From: Verrucomicrobiia bacterium | Lineage (GTDB): Bacteria; Verrucomicrobiota; Verrucomicrobiia; Limisphaerales; JADLHS01 | DNA: 64,000 bases | NCBI GenBank assembly: GCA_026125285.1 | Contig: JAHCLO010000002.1 | Coordinates: 399,115-463,114, forward strand | Direction of reading: 5' to 3' | Shown: positions 17,219-26,276 of the stretch, one piece after another | Layout of the letters: each line of letters begins with the position of its first letter | How positions within the stretch are numbered: position 1 is the stretch's first letter | The notes under the pieces: generated by a model | Database searches by the model: none | What the model was told of the DNA's origin: nothing | What the model saw: only the letters and a program-made list of their open reading frames with translations | Program-made: the position numbers and the translations under genes

Positions 17219-19858
17219 TCATGGTTTCGGCACCAAGTATCCACGCGTCCACTCCGGTTGCGGTGGGAGGGTGCCCGACCGGAATAACGCCTGCCACTCG
17301 GAATCCGTCATACGTGTATCCGGTCCAAGCTCAAACTCGTAATGACTCAGGACAGGACCGGCGTAAACCGCAACATCTCCCGGTCCGCAGTCCACCGCGA
17401 TCATGAGCAGATGCACATTGCCGACAGCCTGGTGAAGCACGGCGCCGGGATCGCCCCGAACGAGATCGAACGTGTCGGTATGCACATCGGTCACCAAGGC
17501 ATCCCACTTGTCCGGGCCTCCTCCGTTCTGGTAAGGCAAACGCTGATGCACGTTGGCGTAGAACAGGGTTGGATACCAGCCACTGAAATCCCGAATTCCC
17601 GAATAAAAATCATCTTGCGAAATCAGATTTCGGAGAAAGTTGACCTCGGCCGTAGTCAAGGGCTGACGAGCCAGTTCTTTTTGGGCGATTCCCTGCAGCG
17701 TACCCATGGTAATCGCGAAGTTGTCGAGAAACGCGAGTCGCCTGGCATGGATCGTGGAAAGCGCGACCCATCCAGACTCTCCCCAATAGTCGCCCACCTT
17801 GTCCAAATAGACCGACCCACTGTTCGGCAATCCTGCCACCAATTCGCGGGTGTGCTGCGCCATCATGCGCATCCGCTGCCAGAACGCCGGGCGGGGTTCG
17901 ACATATCCAGCCGGATAGGAACAAAGGACAGGGTCAGTATAGGATTGCTTGGCGTAAAGGACGGTGTCGTGGCGAAGCTGCGTCCAAGAGGCGAGTTGGG
18001 TGTTCAAGTCCTTCATGGCCCAGGCCCGCGTGCGCATGGCCTGAGGGTTTTGCGCGCCGGTGGTTGGGGACGAGAGTTCCCGCAGACAGGCGAGCCAGTG
18101 GCTGTAAATGCTGTTGGTCCAGGCCGAGGCGCTCTGCTTGTCCACCACGTTCCGCACGGCTGCCAGGTTGTGTTGGTACGGATACCCATCCCGCCAATAG
18201 TCGCGCCCGTCGGCAATTGTCAGATTGGTGCGGGCAATGCGCGCGGCAATCTCAGGGACGATGTGATCATTGCCCAACACGCCAAACGCCACGTCCAGCG
18301 CGCTGGGCATCCGGCGGCCGACCAGTTCACCGTCCCATTTGATCCGACTGAACACGCTCTTGCTGAAGCACCAGCTGTCCAGAATGAATCGTTGCCCCAT
18401 AACGCCAAAAGACCGCGGCAGCTTGACCTCCTCTTTCGCGAACGGACTGGCGAAGTTGTAGCCACTGGCAATGGATTGGAACCCCAGTTGGCCGGACATC
18501 AATTGCGCCTGCAAGTCTAGCAATGCCGCGTCCGTGGCCAGCTTGGTCGGTGAGTCAATTTCCGCCACCTCCAACAAAGCCCGAAGCTGTGCGAAGTTCA
18601 GCGAGTCCTGTAAACCCACGAATAGTTCCACCGTCCGGTCGAACTGCGCCCAGTTGGAATACTGGCCGGAACGACTCAGCAGCCAACTCATGGCAACCGT
18701 GCCGGACAATTCACGCAGCGAATTGTCATTGGTGCTGCCGGTAAACTGGAAGTCCACGAAGCCGCACCACATCATGGCGCGGAAGTAGTTGGATAGAACT
18801 CGGGAGTTTTCGTAATGCCCGCGCACCTCGAACTGGGAGAAGTCAACCCAACGCTCTGCGCCAAACAGGCTCACTGGCTTGCTGGTGAGCCCGTTGATGT
18901 CGTGCAAAGTCTGCGCAATCCGGTTGCTTTGTCCCAGGTAACCGCTGTGGTTGGCGGCGTTAAGCAGCGAGTTGGCCACGGCCAGGAAGTAGTCTGCGTC
19001 CAGGACGCCATCGGTGACCGCTGTGTTCGAGGCTTCCGCCCACAAGGCCGGGATGCGATCCTGCATTCCCGTGATGATGCTCTGAAGCAAAGAAACCAGG
19101 CATGTTTCCTCCACTTCCTCCAACATGGCGCGATACGAATAATGCCATGCCTGCAATGCCGCATCCGTCGAGAAGAAGACCGGCAAGTCATCGGTATAAA
19201 TGTCGTAAAAAGCATCGGCGAAGCTGTACGTGCCCAACCGCTGGCTTACGACAAACCCATTCGTTCGGAACAGCGCAAACTCCGCCGGGTTCAGCCGGAA
19301 ATCCGTCAGCCGCGGCTCGATGGCATTCGTGGCATTGTGAATGGCCGGGTCCAGGTTGAACTGATCCCAGTACTCCGCTGTTGTGGGATCAAACGTGATC
19401 TGCGGCAGGTACAGCGCCCTTGATCCATACATCGCCACGAAGTTCTCCAACGAAAGCTGGCCGAGACGTTGAAGCTCCCGGCTAAATTCCGTGGCGTAAC
19501 CGTAAACCGCTTCCCCACCGCCACCTTCCGCGGAGAGGTTCACGCGGGCCACGACGCGATAGAAGGCGTGGTCGCCCGCCGTTGGCACGGCGACGCGCAG
19601 GAATTCATCGGACACGCCCACGGTCCCGGCAATCGGCCCGGCCACGGTTGCCCAATTCGTCAGGTCCGTGCTGCGCTGGATGGTGTATTCCGGATACATC
19701 GCGCTGACGGGCAGCGCCATTTGGGAACGCAATCCCACCTCGGCCTGCGGCCCGGATTTCATGAACCCAAGGGTGATTTGATCTGCGCCAAGGCAGGAAA
19801 ACGAAGTCAGCCAACATCCCGACGCGGCGAGAACCACTGAGAGTCTCACTCGATTCAT
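17219..19858 (-). CDS. Secreted DUF3160 domain protein
   Basis: The 879-aa product has a signal peptide (MNRVRLSVVLAASGCWLTSFSCLGA). A short beta-rich region with the phrase YTIQRSTDLTNWATVAGP (about 58-75), seen in many verrucomicrobial secreted proteins, comes next. The large DUF3160 domain follows from about residue 200 (DDLPVFFSTDAALQAWHYSY) to the C-terminus (KVGDYWGESGW, GAVLHQAVGNVHLLMIAVD). DUF3160 proteins are secreted or surface-exposed; no activity is established to my knowledge. It is convergent with the DUF6600 gene; the 59-bp gap holds a 9-bp palindrome (17164-17183) without a T-run. Confidence 0.88.
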   Translation of the reverse strand: MNRVRLSVVLAASGCWLTSFSCLGADQITLGFMKSGPQAEVGLRSQMALPVSAMYPEYTIQRSTDLTNWATVAGPIAGTVGVSDEFLRVAVPTAGDHAFYRVVARVNLSAEGGGGEAVYGYATEFSRELQRLGQLSLENFVAMYGSRALYLPQITFDPTTAEYWDQFNLDPAIHNATNAIEPRLTDFRLNPAEFALFRTNGFVVSQRLGTYSFADAFYDIYTDDLPVFFSTDAALQAWHYSYRAMLEEVEETCLVSLLQSIITGMQDRIPALWAEASNTAVTDGVLDADYFLAVANSLLNAANHSGYLGQSNRIAQTLHDINGLTSKPVSLFGAERWVDFSQFEVRGHYENSRVLSNYFRAMMWCGFVDFQFTGSTNDNSLRELSGTVAMSWLLSRSGQYSNWAQFDRTVELFVGLQDSLNFAQLRALLEVAEIDSPTKLATDAALLDLQAQLMSGQLGFQSIASGYNFASPFAKEEVKLPRSFGVMGQRFILDSWCFSKSVFSRIKWDGELVGRRMPSALDVAFGVLGNDHIVPEIAARIARTNLTIADGRDYWRDGYPYQHNLAAVRNVVDKQSASAWTNSIYSHWLACLRELSSPTTGAQNPQAMRTRAWAMKDLNTQLASWTQLRHDTVLYAKQSYTDPVLCSYPAGYVEPRPAFWQRMRMMAQHTRELVAGLPNSGSVYLDKVGDYWGESGWVALSTIHARRLAFLDNFAITMGTLQGIAQKELARQPLTTAEVNFLRNLISQDDFYSGIRDFSGWYPTLFYANVHQRLPYQNGGGPDKWDALVTDVHTDTFDLVRGDPGAVLHQAVGNVHLLMIAVDCGPGDVAVYAGPVLSHYEFELGPDTRMTDSEWQALFRSGTLPPQPEWTRGYLVPKP

Positions 19859-19972
19859 AGCATCCTCTCTCCGGAGGCTACCCTACGCCTCGACCGCACA
19901 AAGTAAACAGAATTTCACCGGTACGGCGGCCAGGGGGCGACTCTCCGAATGTGGACGACTGGCACCTGCAGC

Positions 19973-20106
19973 CGTAGCGCAGACTTGCAGTCTGCTGTAT
20001 CGCCGAGTTGCACTCGGCTAGGCGTCCAACGGCTTGGAACGCGCCGGAGCGGCGGAGGGGTCGCAGAATGCAGTTCAGCAATACGGCAGAATGAAACTCT
20101 GCGCCA
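19973..20106 (+). repeat. Palindromic repeat, copy 1, left of the transposase
   Basis: The stretch contains hairpins GCAGACTTGCAGTCTGC and GCCGAGTTGCACTCGGC and ends with CTCTGCGCC. Its ends are roughly inverted (GCGCAGA and TCTGCGC). It aligns over its whole length with the reverse complement of 21960-22098, sharing for example CTTGCAGTCTGCTGTATC and GGCGTCC. The surrounding 19859-20342 gap carries no gene. Confidence 0.8.
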
Positions 20107-21959
20107 CGCCTGCTGATGCCTCGCCTCATTCGGAGATGCGTCGGCGGCCAGGCGAGCGCTCCCTGGTTATTTAGTGTTTGGCCGGAAAGGCGTGTTTTTG
20201 AAAACGACGCGCGAGCGTGATGGCGCAGGACGGACCACCCGCGACGGATTTGTGCTCGCGGTGCGCGGATTTCCCGGTTTTTCTCCAGCGCGGGTGACAC
20301 GTCACCTGTCGGACTTGAGGGGCGCGGTCAGGACGGGCGGCTTCAGCCGGATGAGCGCGCCAGCGGTTCCCGCCCGATCACGTGCAGGTTGTAGCTCATC
20401 ACGCCGTAGCCCACATAGCGCAGATAGCCCGCCAGTCCCACGTCCAGACACCGGTTCAAGCCGTGGTGTTCCAAGCTGTTGATGTCGCTCTCCACGGCGC
20501 TGTGGCGTCGTCGCAGCGCGCTAAAGCGCTTTTCATTTTCGCGTTCCGTTTCCGCCGCATTCTTCTTGCCCCGCTTGGGCATCACCACTGTGGGCACATA
20601 CAAACTCAACAATTCCCGGTCGGCTTCCCGCGTGAAGCCTTTGTCGAAACTCAGGCTGGCCACACCGCCCGCACCGTATCTGCCCAGCAGCCGGTCGGCC
20701 CCCGGCACGCTCCGATCCACGTCGGCCACCCCCACCGCCACGTCGTAGTCCTGGATCAACGGGTGTTGATCGGTCGCGATCAGCAGCCGATGGCCCAGTT
20801 CCACGTTCGGGCGCTGCTTGCCTTTCTGGACCCATTCGGTGTGCGGCTCGAACAGCGAAAAGACTTTCTCGTGCGCAGGAATGGTTTCTTCCTGGAGCAG
20901 CCGCCTTTCGACCAGGTCCAGGTGTTTGTCCAGCATCCGCTGGAAGTATTCCAACGCTTCCCAGTGCGCCAGTTCCACGGGTTGGTCGCACAAGCGGGCG
21001 AGGCTTTCCCGCACTTTGACGGAGAGTTCGCGGCCCACGGCCAGATAGTCGCGCACGGCCCGTTTGAGCCGCGCTTCCTTGTTGGGGCCGCCGCGATAAA
21101 CGATCTGGCTGGCGGTGCGTTCGCACGCCTTGAGTTGCCGCCGCCAGTTCTTGGCTTTGCGCCAGCCGGGCAAGGCGTAGCCGAACCGGTCGCGATACTT
21201 CACGATCAAAGCCTCGCACTTGCGGCCCGCGTCCCACAACAGGTTCAAGTCGGTGGGGAAATGCACGTCGGTTTCCAGCACGTCGGTGTCCACCTTGACT
21301 TCAAGCGCCGCCAGCGGCGCGCCGCCTTTTTTTGCGAACACCGCTCTGCCCGCCGCCGCGAGGCGCGCGTTGATCGCTTGGAGCAGTTCGTCGTCGAGGA
21401 GGGCGACGTTGTCCCGCAGGGTTTGATGGCCGAACCTCTGGGATTCATCATCCCACGGCGTGGCGGGCAGACCCAGCCTCTGGCGCACCAGCGTGTCGTA
21501 GTTGGCGATGTGTTCCAGGCGATCCCAGTCCGCGTCCAAGCCCAAACGCACCACGCCCAGCACGAGGATTTGCCACAAGTCCATGCCGGGGCGGCCAGTG
21601 GCCTTGTTGCCCGCGAGGATTTTGGCTTCCAGCAGCGCAAAGATCTCGGCCTTGAGCGTGGGATGCATCCAAACCCATTGCAGACCCGCGAGCAAAGGCG
21701 GCAGTTCGTCGCGGCGCTTGAGCGGCAGGCGAATCTTTTCAATGGGCGTGATTTGGAGGTCGGGTTGGGTTTGAAAGTGCTGGCGCAGGGCGGCGAATGT
21801 TGCAGGTTCAGACCGCGAAACCCGCGCAAACATTCAATCACCCCGCCAACATTCGCACGCGCTCACCCGCACCAAACCCAATGCTGGCGCGCTCATTCAC
21901 GTTTAACGCCGGGCACGAAGTAGCGCCTGAGTTTCGCCTGGGAACAGTGCTGGCGGCCC
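20107..21959. mobile_element. Insertion-sequence-like segment between two inverted repeat copies (ends not resolved)
   Basis: The segment holds one transposase gene and about 240 bp of non-coding sequence to its left. It is bracketed by copies of the same palindromic repeat in inverted orientation. No convincing short terminal inverted repeats or target duplications were found close to the transposase, so the true ends are uncertain; the given limits are simply the inner edges of the repeats. Confidence 0.45.
20343..21833 (-). CDS. DDE transposase, ISNCY/IS5-like
   Basis: The 496-aa protein has an N-terminal helical region with GRPGMDLWQILVLGVVRLGLD (about 80-100), typical of IS5/ISNCY relatives. 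The catalytic stretch shows VDTDVLETDVHFPTD (about 181-195, first Asp), SFDKGFTREADREL with the second Asp, and RRHSAVESDINSLEHHGL with the Glu near residue 450. Length and the order of all three acidic residues suggest an intact enzyme that moves DNA by cut-and-paste. The start MFARVSRSEPATFAAL is the first ATG; downstream starts are less likely because the N-terminal domain would be cut. Confidence 0.88.
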   Translation of the reverse strand: MFARVSRSEPATFAALRQHFQTQPDLQITPIEKIRLPLKRRDELPPLLAGLQWVWMHPTLKAEIFALLEAKILAGNKATGRPGMDLWQILVLGVVRLGLDADWDRLEHIANYDTLVRQRLGLPATPWDDESQRFGHQTLRDNVALLDDELLQAINARLAAAGRAVFAKKGGAPLAALEVKVDTDVLETDVHFPTDLNLLWDAGRKCEALIVKYRDRFGYALPGWRKAKNWRRQLKACERTASQIVYRGGPNKEARLKRAVRDYLAVGRELSVKVRESLARLCDQPVELAHWEALEYFQRMLDKHLDLVERRLLQEETIPAHEKVFSLFEPHTEWVQKGKQRPNVELGHRLLIATDQHPLIQDYDVAVGVADVDRSVPGADRLLGRYGAGGVASLSFDKGFTREADRELLSLYVPTVVMPKRGKKNAAETERENEKRFSALRRRHSAVESDINSLEHHGLNRCLDVGLAGYLRYVGYGVMSYNLHVIGREPLARSSG

Positions 21960-22098
21960 TAGCGCGCAGAGTTGCACTCTGCCCGTATCCCGGAATTGCA
22001 TACCGCAGCCCCTCCAACCAACCCAGCGCGCTTCAAGCCGCCGGACGCCCAGCCGAGCGCAGCTCGGTGATACAGCAGACTGCAAGTTGCGCGACAGG
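21960..22098 (-). repeat. Palindromic repeat, copy 2, right of the transposase, inverted relative to copy 1
   Basis: It contains GCAGAGTTGCACTCTGC near its left end and GCCGAGCGCAGCTCGG and GCAGACTGCAAGTTGCGC near its right end. The reverse complement aligns with 19973-20106 across the whole length. It lies between the transposase and a truncated secreted-protein gene, so about 380 bp here (21834-22217) carry no intact gene. Confidence 0.8.
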
Positions 22099-22217
22099 GT
22101 TTGGCGTTCGTGCTCATTCGGCGATGCATCTGGCGAAAAGCGAGTGGGATTCTCACTGTTGCTACCGCAAGGGCTGGCGGAACAGGCTGGGCCCACTCCG
22201 AAGTAAGGCTGACTACC

Positions 22218-22667
22218 ATGAACCCCGCCCGCGCGCTCAAAAAGGTGACTGCGGTGTTCTGCTGGGTGATTTCGTTATGCCTGAGCGTTCAGGTTGCCGC
22301 GACCGCAGCAGACAACAGTCCTCAACTCCCAACCGCGAGCCATCAACTCATCCCCGAGCAACTGGGTGAATCGCCACCGATGTTCGTTGAGCACAAAAGC
22401 CAACAGGCGGATCGGCGCAGTCAAGTTGCAAAGGCTGGAGCGGAGTGCCAGAGCGACGGCTTGGCGGTCACAGCAACCACGGAAGGCGCGCGGCTGCGCT
22501 GTGTCTTTCAAAAGCTCGACGGCGAGGCAACAAGCGAAGGTTTGTGGATGGTTTCTACTGTGCCCAGTCAACCCAAAGAACGTTTTCGTGTAACGGCAGT
22601 CGAGGTAGGGCGGTCAGCGGATTTTGGAGTGCCATGCGCCCGAGGGCAGAATGGGCTGGCGTTCTGA
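22218..22667 (+). pseudogene. Truncated N-terminus of a secreted protein
   Basis: An ATG at 22218 gives 149 aa. A signal peptide (MNPARALKKVTAVFCWVISLCL, cleavage near AATAAD) is followed by a mature start with SDGLAVTATTEGARLRCVFQKL and STVPSQPKERFRVTAVEVGR. This opening resembles the start of large exported repeat proteins (SBBP/propeller type) of Verrucomicrobiota, which normally continue for many hundreds of residues. Here the frame stops shortly afterwards, 31 bp before the cstA start, so I read it as a remnant cut by a rearrangement, perhaps tied to the adjacent transposase patch. It could still be expressed as a short secreted peptide. Confidence 0.5.
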
Positions 22668-22698
22668 GCGGTGTCTCGGTTATACGCCGTGGAAGTCT

Positions 22699-24630
22699 AT
22701 GAGTGTCTTGATGATTGCCATGCTGTCCGGGGTCGGATTTGTGGTGGCTTACCACACGTACGGCCGCTGGCTGGCGCGGAAACTTTTCCGTCTCGACCCG
22801 AACGCGGCGGTGCCCAGCGCCCAGCTCAATGACGACCGGGATTATGTCCCGACCGCCAAGAGCATCGTCTTCGGTCATCACTTCACGTCCATCGCCGGCA
22901 CGGGGCCGATTGTGGGGCCGGCGCTGGCGATCATGTGGGGCTGGGTGCCGGCGTTGTTGTGGGTGGTGTTCGGTTCGATCTTTGTCGGCGCGGTGCATGA
23001 TTTGGGCACGCTGGTGGTCAGCCTGCGCAATCGCGGCATGACCGTGGGCGAAATTGCCGGGCGGGTGCTCAATCCGCGGGCGCGGTTGCTGTTCTTGTTC
23101 ATCCTGTTCTTTGCGCTGTGGGTGGTGCTGGCAATTTTCGGCTGGGTCATCGCCAGTGTGTTCACGATGTTTCCGCAATCCATTTTGCCGGTGTTTCTGC
23201 AAATCCCGATCGCCATCTGGATCGGCGTGAAGGTGCATCGGCGGGGGAAGAATCTGTTGTTCCCTTCCATCATCGCGCTGGGGTTGATGTATTTGACCGT
23301 GTGGTTTGGCGCGGCGTGTCCGGGTGTCGCGTGGACCGGGGGACAATTGGGCAATGCCATTCAGGGTTTGAACCAATCGCTCGCCGCCTGGCCGGTGTGG
23401 GTGTGGGTGGCGATTCTGCTCACCTACTGCTACGCGGCCAGCGTGATGCCCGTGTGGCTGCTGCTCCAGCCGCGCGATTACATCAACAGCCTGCAACTGG
23501 TCAGTTCCCTGGGATTGATCGTGCTGGGCCTGGGCGTGGCGGCGCTGCTGGGCGGGATCGCCCCAATGACCGAGGCCGCGCGGCTACCGTTGGAACTGGT
23601 GGCTCCGGCCATCAACCTTGCGCCGCACAACGCACCGCCCCTCCTGCCCTTTCTGTTTGTGACGATCGCTTGCGGCGCGATCAGTGGATTTCACTGTCTG
23701 GTTTCCAGCGGCACCAGCAGCAAACAGTTGAAGAACGAAACCGACGCGCATTTCGTGGGCTACGGCTCGATGCTACTGGAGGGGTTTCTGGCCATGCTGG
23801 TCATCCTGGCGGTGGCGGCGGGCATTGGGTTCGGTTGGTCGGCCAAGTTTGGCGCGCTGGCGGGGCCGGAGTTGTGGCAGCAGCTTTACGCGGACTGGTC
23901 CGCCGTCACGGGCGGCACCGCCATCGGCGCGTTCGTGGTGGGGTCGGCGAACTTTTTGGAAGCAATGGGCATCAACCACGCAATGGCGACCGCGTTGATG
24001 GGGGTGTTGGTGGCAAGTTTCGCCGGCACGACACTCGACACGGCCACGCGGTTGCAGCGTTACGTGATTCAGGAACTGGCCACGACCTTCGCGCCGAAAG
24101 CCACCTCAGCGGACGGAAGCGCGGTACGACCGGGATTCTCGATGAATCCGCTGATCTGGCTGACGAATACTCACGGGGCCACGTTCCTGGCGGTCAGCAC
24201 GGCCTTCGCGCTGGCGTTGTTTCCCAAACCGGGCGATCCGTGGACGTGGGCGACGATTGGCAAGGGTGGTTTGATTCTCTGGCCGTTGTTTGGCGCGACC
24301 AACCAATTGCTGGCGGGACTGGCCTTTCTGGTGGTGACCTTCTGGCTCTGGCGGCGCGGGCTGCCGGTGAAATTCACCGCGGTGCCGATGGTCTTCATGC
24401 TGTGCCTGCCGGCGTGGGCGATGCTCACGGATTTGGGGAATTGGTGGAACCAGGGCCAGTATCTGCTGGCGGGCGTGGCGTTGCTGGTGCTGACACTTGA
24501 AGCGTGGATGATCATCGAGGCCGTCCGGCTCTGGTCCAAGGTCAAGGGTGTTCTGGAACCAATGCTGCCGCCGCTGCCACCACGGCCACCGCGGCGCGGG
24601 AACGTGACCACCGCTCGTTCGAACGCATGA
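22699..24630 (+). CDS. cstA: Carbon starvation protein CstA family transporter
   Basis: The 643-aa product starts at the ATG at 22699 (MSVLMIAMLSGVGFVVAYHTYGRW) behind a GGAAG site. It shows CstA hallmarks: DRDYVPTAKSIVFGHHFTSIAGTGPIVGPALA near residues 48-80, VHDLGTLVVSLRNRG near 105 and a HCLVSSGTSSKQL segment near 340. About 16-18 transmembrane helices are apparent. The family imports peptides or pyruvate in E. coli and relatives. Given the POT and OPT genes nearby, peptide uptake is plausible but not shown. The C-terminus ends in a Pro-rich cytoplasmic tail. Confidence 0.93.
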   Translation: MSVLMIAMLSGVGFVVAYHTYGRWLARKLFRLDPNAAVPSAQLNDDRDYVPTAKSIVFGHHFTSIAGTGPIVGPALAIMWGWVPALLWVVFGSIFVGAVHDLGTLVVSLRNRGMTVGEIAGRVLNPRARLLFLFILFFALWVVLAIFGWVIASVFTMFPQSILPVFLQIPIAIWIGVKVHRRGKNLLFPSIIALGLMYLTVWFGAACPGVAWTGGQLGNAIQGLNQSLAAWPVWVWVAILLTYCYAASVMPVWLLLQPRDYINSLQLVSSLGLIVLGLGVAALLGGIAPMTEAARLPLELVAPAINLAPHNAPPLLPFLFVTIACGAISGFHCLVSSGTSSKQLKNETDAHFVGYGSMLLEGFLAMLVILAVAAGIGFGWSAKFGALAGPELWQQLYADWSAVTGGTAIGAFVVGSANFLEAMGINHAMATALMGVLVASFAGTTLDTATRLQRYVIQELATTFAPKATSADGSAVRPGFSMNPLIWLTNTHGATFLAVSTAFALALFPKPGDPWTWATIGKGGLILWPLFGATNQLLAGLAFLVVTFWLWRRGLPVKFTAVPMVFMLCLPAWAMLTDLGNWWNQGQYLLAGVALLVLTLEAWMIIEAVRLWSKVKGVLEPMLPPLPPRPPRRGNVTTARSNA

Positions 24631-24651
24631 AACCAGCTGTGAATCATCGGC

Positions 24652-24805
24652 CTGGTACTGCGATACGGAAGTTTCGTTACGTCTGGCGATTGGCCGGTGG
24701 GGCGCGCCACTCCGTGCGCGCCGCAGCCCGCCGGCAATTCACTAAACGGCGCGCGCGGAGTGACGCGCCCGACCTGGTTGCGAAATGTGTTTGTCAGCGT
24801 ACTAG
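24652..24805 (-). repeat. MITE-like repeat, family A, copy 1
   Basis: The stretch between CTGGTAC (24652) and GTACTAG (24805) is 154 bp, with degenerate terminal inverted repeats. Its reverse complement aligns along its full length with 38547-38701. Shared blocks include CTAGT, TGACAAACA, ATTTCG, GGCTGCGGCGCGCA and AACGAAACTTC. It lies in the 229-bp gap between cstA and nadD, with no coding potential of its own. Confidence 0.82.
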
Positions 24806-24859
24806 TGGGTATGAAAGCCGGCGAGGACAGTTCCACGGCGCAGGCATTCGACAGGATCC

Positions 24860-25441
24860 ATGAACCCGCAACGCATTGGCATCTTTGGCGGTTCGTTTGA
24901 CCCGGTTCATCTCGGCCATCTACTCGTGGCGCAGGCGGCGCTGGAGGAACTGGAGCTTGAGCGACTATATTTTATTCCGGCGGCGCAATCGCCGTTCAAA
25001 CCCGCCACTCAACCGGCGCCCGCCGCCGAGCGATTGCAGCTGCTGCGGCTGGCGCTTGCGGGCAAAACCAGCGTTGAGGTGGATGACCAAGAAATCCGAC
25101 GCGGTGGAATCTCTTACACCGTTGACACATTGCGTGACTACGCCGCGCGATTTGCCGGCGCGTCGCTCTTCTGTCTGATCGGCGCGGACAACGTGGCGCA
25201 GTTGCCCAAGTGGCGAGCGGCGGACGAACTGGCGCGGCTGGCTGAGTTCGTGGCCATTCCCCGGCCCGGCGAACCGCCGGTGTCTTTCCCGCCGCCATTC
25301 AGTGGCCGAATGTTGAAGGGATTTCCCTTCGGCGTGTCGTCCTCGCAAATCCGCGCCCGGGTGAAAGCGGGATTGCCGATAGATCACTTGGTGGCCCCGG
25401 CGGTGGCGGAGGCCATTCGCAACAATGGGCTTTATCTTTGA
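24860..25441 (+). CDS. nadD: Nicotinate-nucleotide adenylyltransferase NadD
   Basis: The 193-aa product has the nucleotidyltransferase signature GGSFDPVHLGHL (about 10-21, with the HxGH-type His pair) and the C-terminal SSSQIR motif (ISSTxIR-like, about 155-160). It transfers AMP to nicotinate mononucleotide to form deamido-NAD in NAD synthesis. The start MNPQRIGIFGG is well placed. The stop overlaps a possible TTG start of rsfS, and the nadD-rsfS order is widely conserved in bacteria. Confidence 0.95.
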   Translation: MNPQRIGIFGGSFDPVHLGHLLVAQAALEELELERLYFIPAAQSPFKPATQPAPAAERLQLLRLALAGKTSVEVDDQEIRRGGISYTVDTLRDYAARFAGASLFCLIGADNVAQLPKWRAADELARLAEFVAIPRPGEPPVSFPPPFSGRMLKGFPFGVSSSQIRARVKAGLPIDHLVAPAVAEAIRNNGLYL

Positions 25442-25467
25442 GCGGCCCTGTCGCAGATTTTTCGCCA

Positions 25468-25836
25468 ATGGATTCAAAAAAGCTGGCGTTGTTATGCCGT
25501 GAGTTGGCCGACAACCGGAAGGCGGAAGACCTCCTTGTTCTTGATGTACGCAAACTTTCAAGCGTGACGGATTTCTTTGTGATCGCCTCCGGCTCAAGCG
25601 AACCCCATTTGCGCGCGATCCTGGAGGAGATCACGGACAATTTGCGTGACGAACACGGGATTCGTGCCCAAGCGGTGGACGGCACGGTGCATGGCGCATG
25701 GGTCGTGCTTGATTTCTTCGATGTGATCGTTCACATCATGCGGACCGACATCCGGGAGCGCTACGATTTGGAGGGCTTGTGGGGCGACGCGCCGGTGGTG
25801 CGACCGCGCAAGCCGCGGAAATCTTTGAAGAATTAG
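25468..25836 (+). CDS. rsfS: Ribosomal silencing factor RsfS
   Basis: The 122-aa product from the ATG at 25468 (MDSKKLALLCRELADNRKAED) has the family segments VLDVRKLSSVTDFFVIASGSS, AQAVDGTVHGAWVVLDFFDVIVHIM and YDLEGLWGDAP. RsfS binds ribosomal protein uL14 and blocks 50S-30S joining under nutrient limitation. A TTG at 25438 overlapping the nadD stop would add ten residues; I prefer the ATG, as relatives start with M-x-S-K/E. It is cotranscribed with nadD. Confidence 0.94.
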   Translation: MDSKKLALLCRELADNRKAEDLLVLDVRKLSSVTDFFVIASGSSEPHLRAILEEITDNLRDEHGIRAQAVDGTVHGAWVVLDFFDVIVHIMRTDIRERYDLEGLWGDAPVVRPRKPRKSLKN

Positions 25837-25918
25837 GAACCTGCCCGGTGATCCCCGGCTGTTGGGAGGAAACCGCCGACCACCAATCCGCGCTACTTCA
25901 CGTCTGGGCGCGCATGCA

Positions 25919-26203
25919 TCAAGTCTCTTTGGGAGGGATTTCGGCGGAAGCCTTCACCATGGCATCCAGGAGATTGCGAAAATCCTCCAGCCCCGGCGCT
26001 GGGATGATGATCGTATCGCGCCGCCCGCCCACGTCCTCGGTAATCCGCAGAAAACGACCGCGCGGATTCTCCTTGAGCGTGAACACAAATGTCTTGCGCT
26101 CGATCTGCACCTTGTCCGTCTTGAGAGTGTCCTCGTTGACCGGAGGTTTGGGGCTGCCAAACGGGCGATGCCCGTACGGCGATGGACGTTCGTTTGAGAT
26201 CAT
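25919..26203 (-). CDS. PUR-alpha-like DNA/RNA-binding protein (DUF3276)
   Basis: The 94-aa product from the ATG at 26203 contains, after a Pro-rich start, the bacterial PUR repeat VQIERKTFVFTLKENPRGRFLRITEDVGGRRDTIIIPAPGLEDFRNLL (split here only for description). A single repeat of this type dimerises to make the nucleic-acid-binding fold, as in Borrelia BpuR. It may act as an RNA- or DNA-binding regulator. An ATG at 26305 would add 34 residues but overlap the upstream membrane-protein gene. It is convergent with rsfS. Confidence 0.82.
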   Translation of the reverse strand: MISNERPSPYGHRPFGSPKPPVNEDTLKTDKVQIERKTFVFTLKENPRGRFLRITEDVGGRRDTIIIPAPGLEDFRNLLDAMVKASAEIPPKET

Positions 26204-26276
26204 ATCGGTTCCCACTGGAGACGCCCGTGGCGCCAGTTCCAATTCGCCACAAAAGTTTGACGATCCGCACTTTTTG

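Noticed and set aside
20107-21959. IS with short perfect terminal inverted repeats
   Set aside because: I compared both flanks of the transposase and found no convincing match within the last 100 bp.
22101-22217. Extended N-terminus of the truncated secreted protein
   Set aside because: The frame is open upstream but lacks a signal peptide there, while the Met at 22218 begins a clear one.
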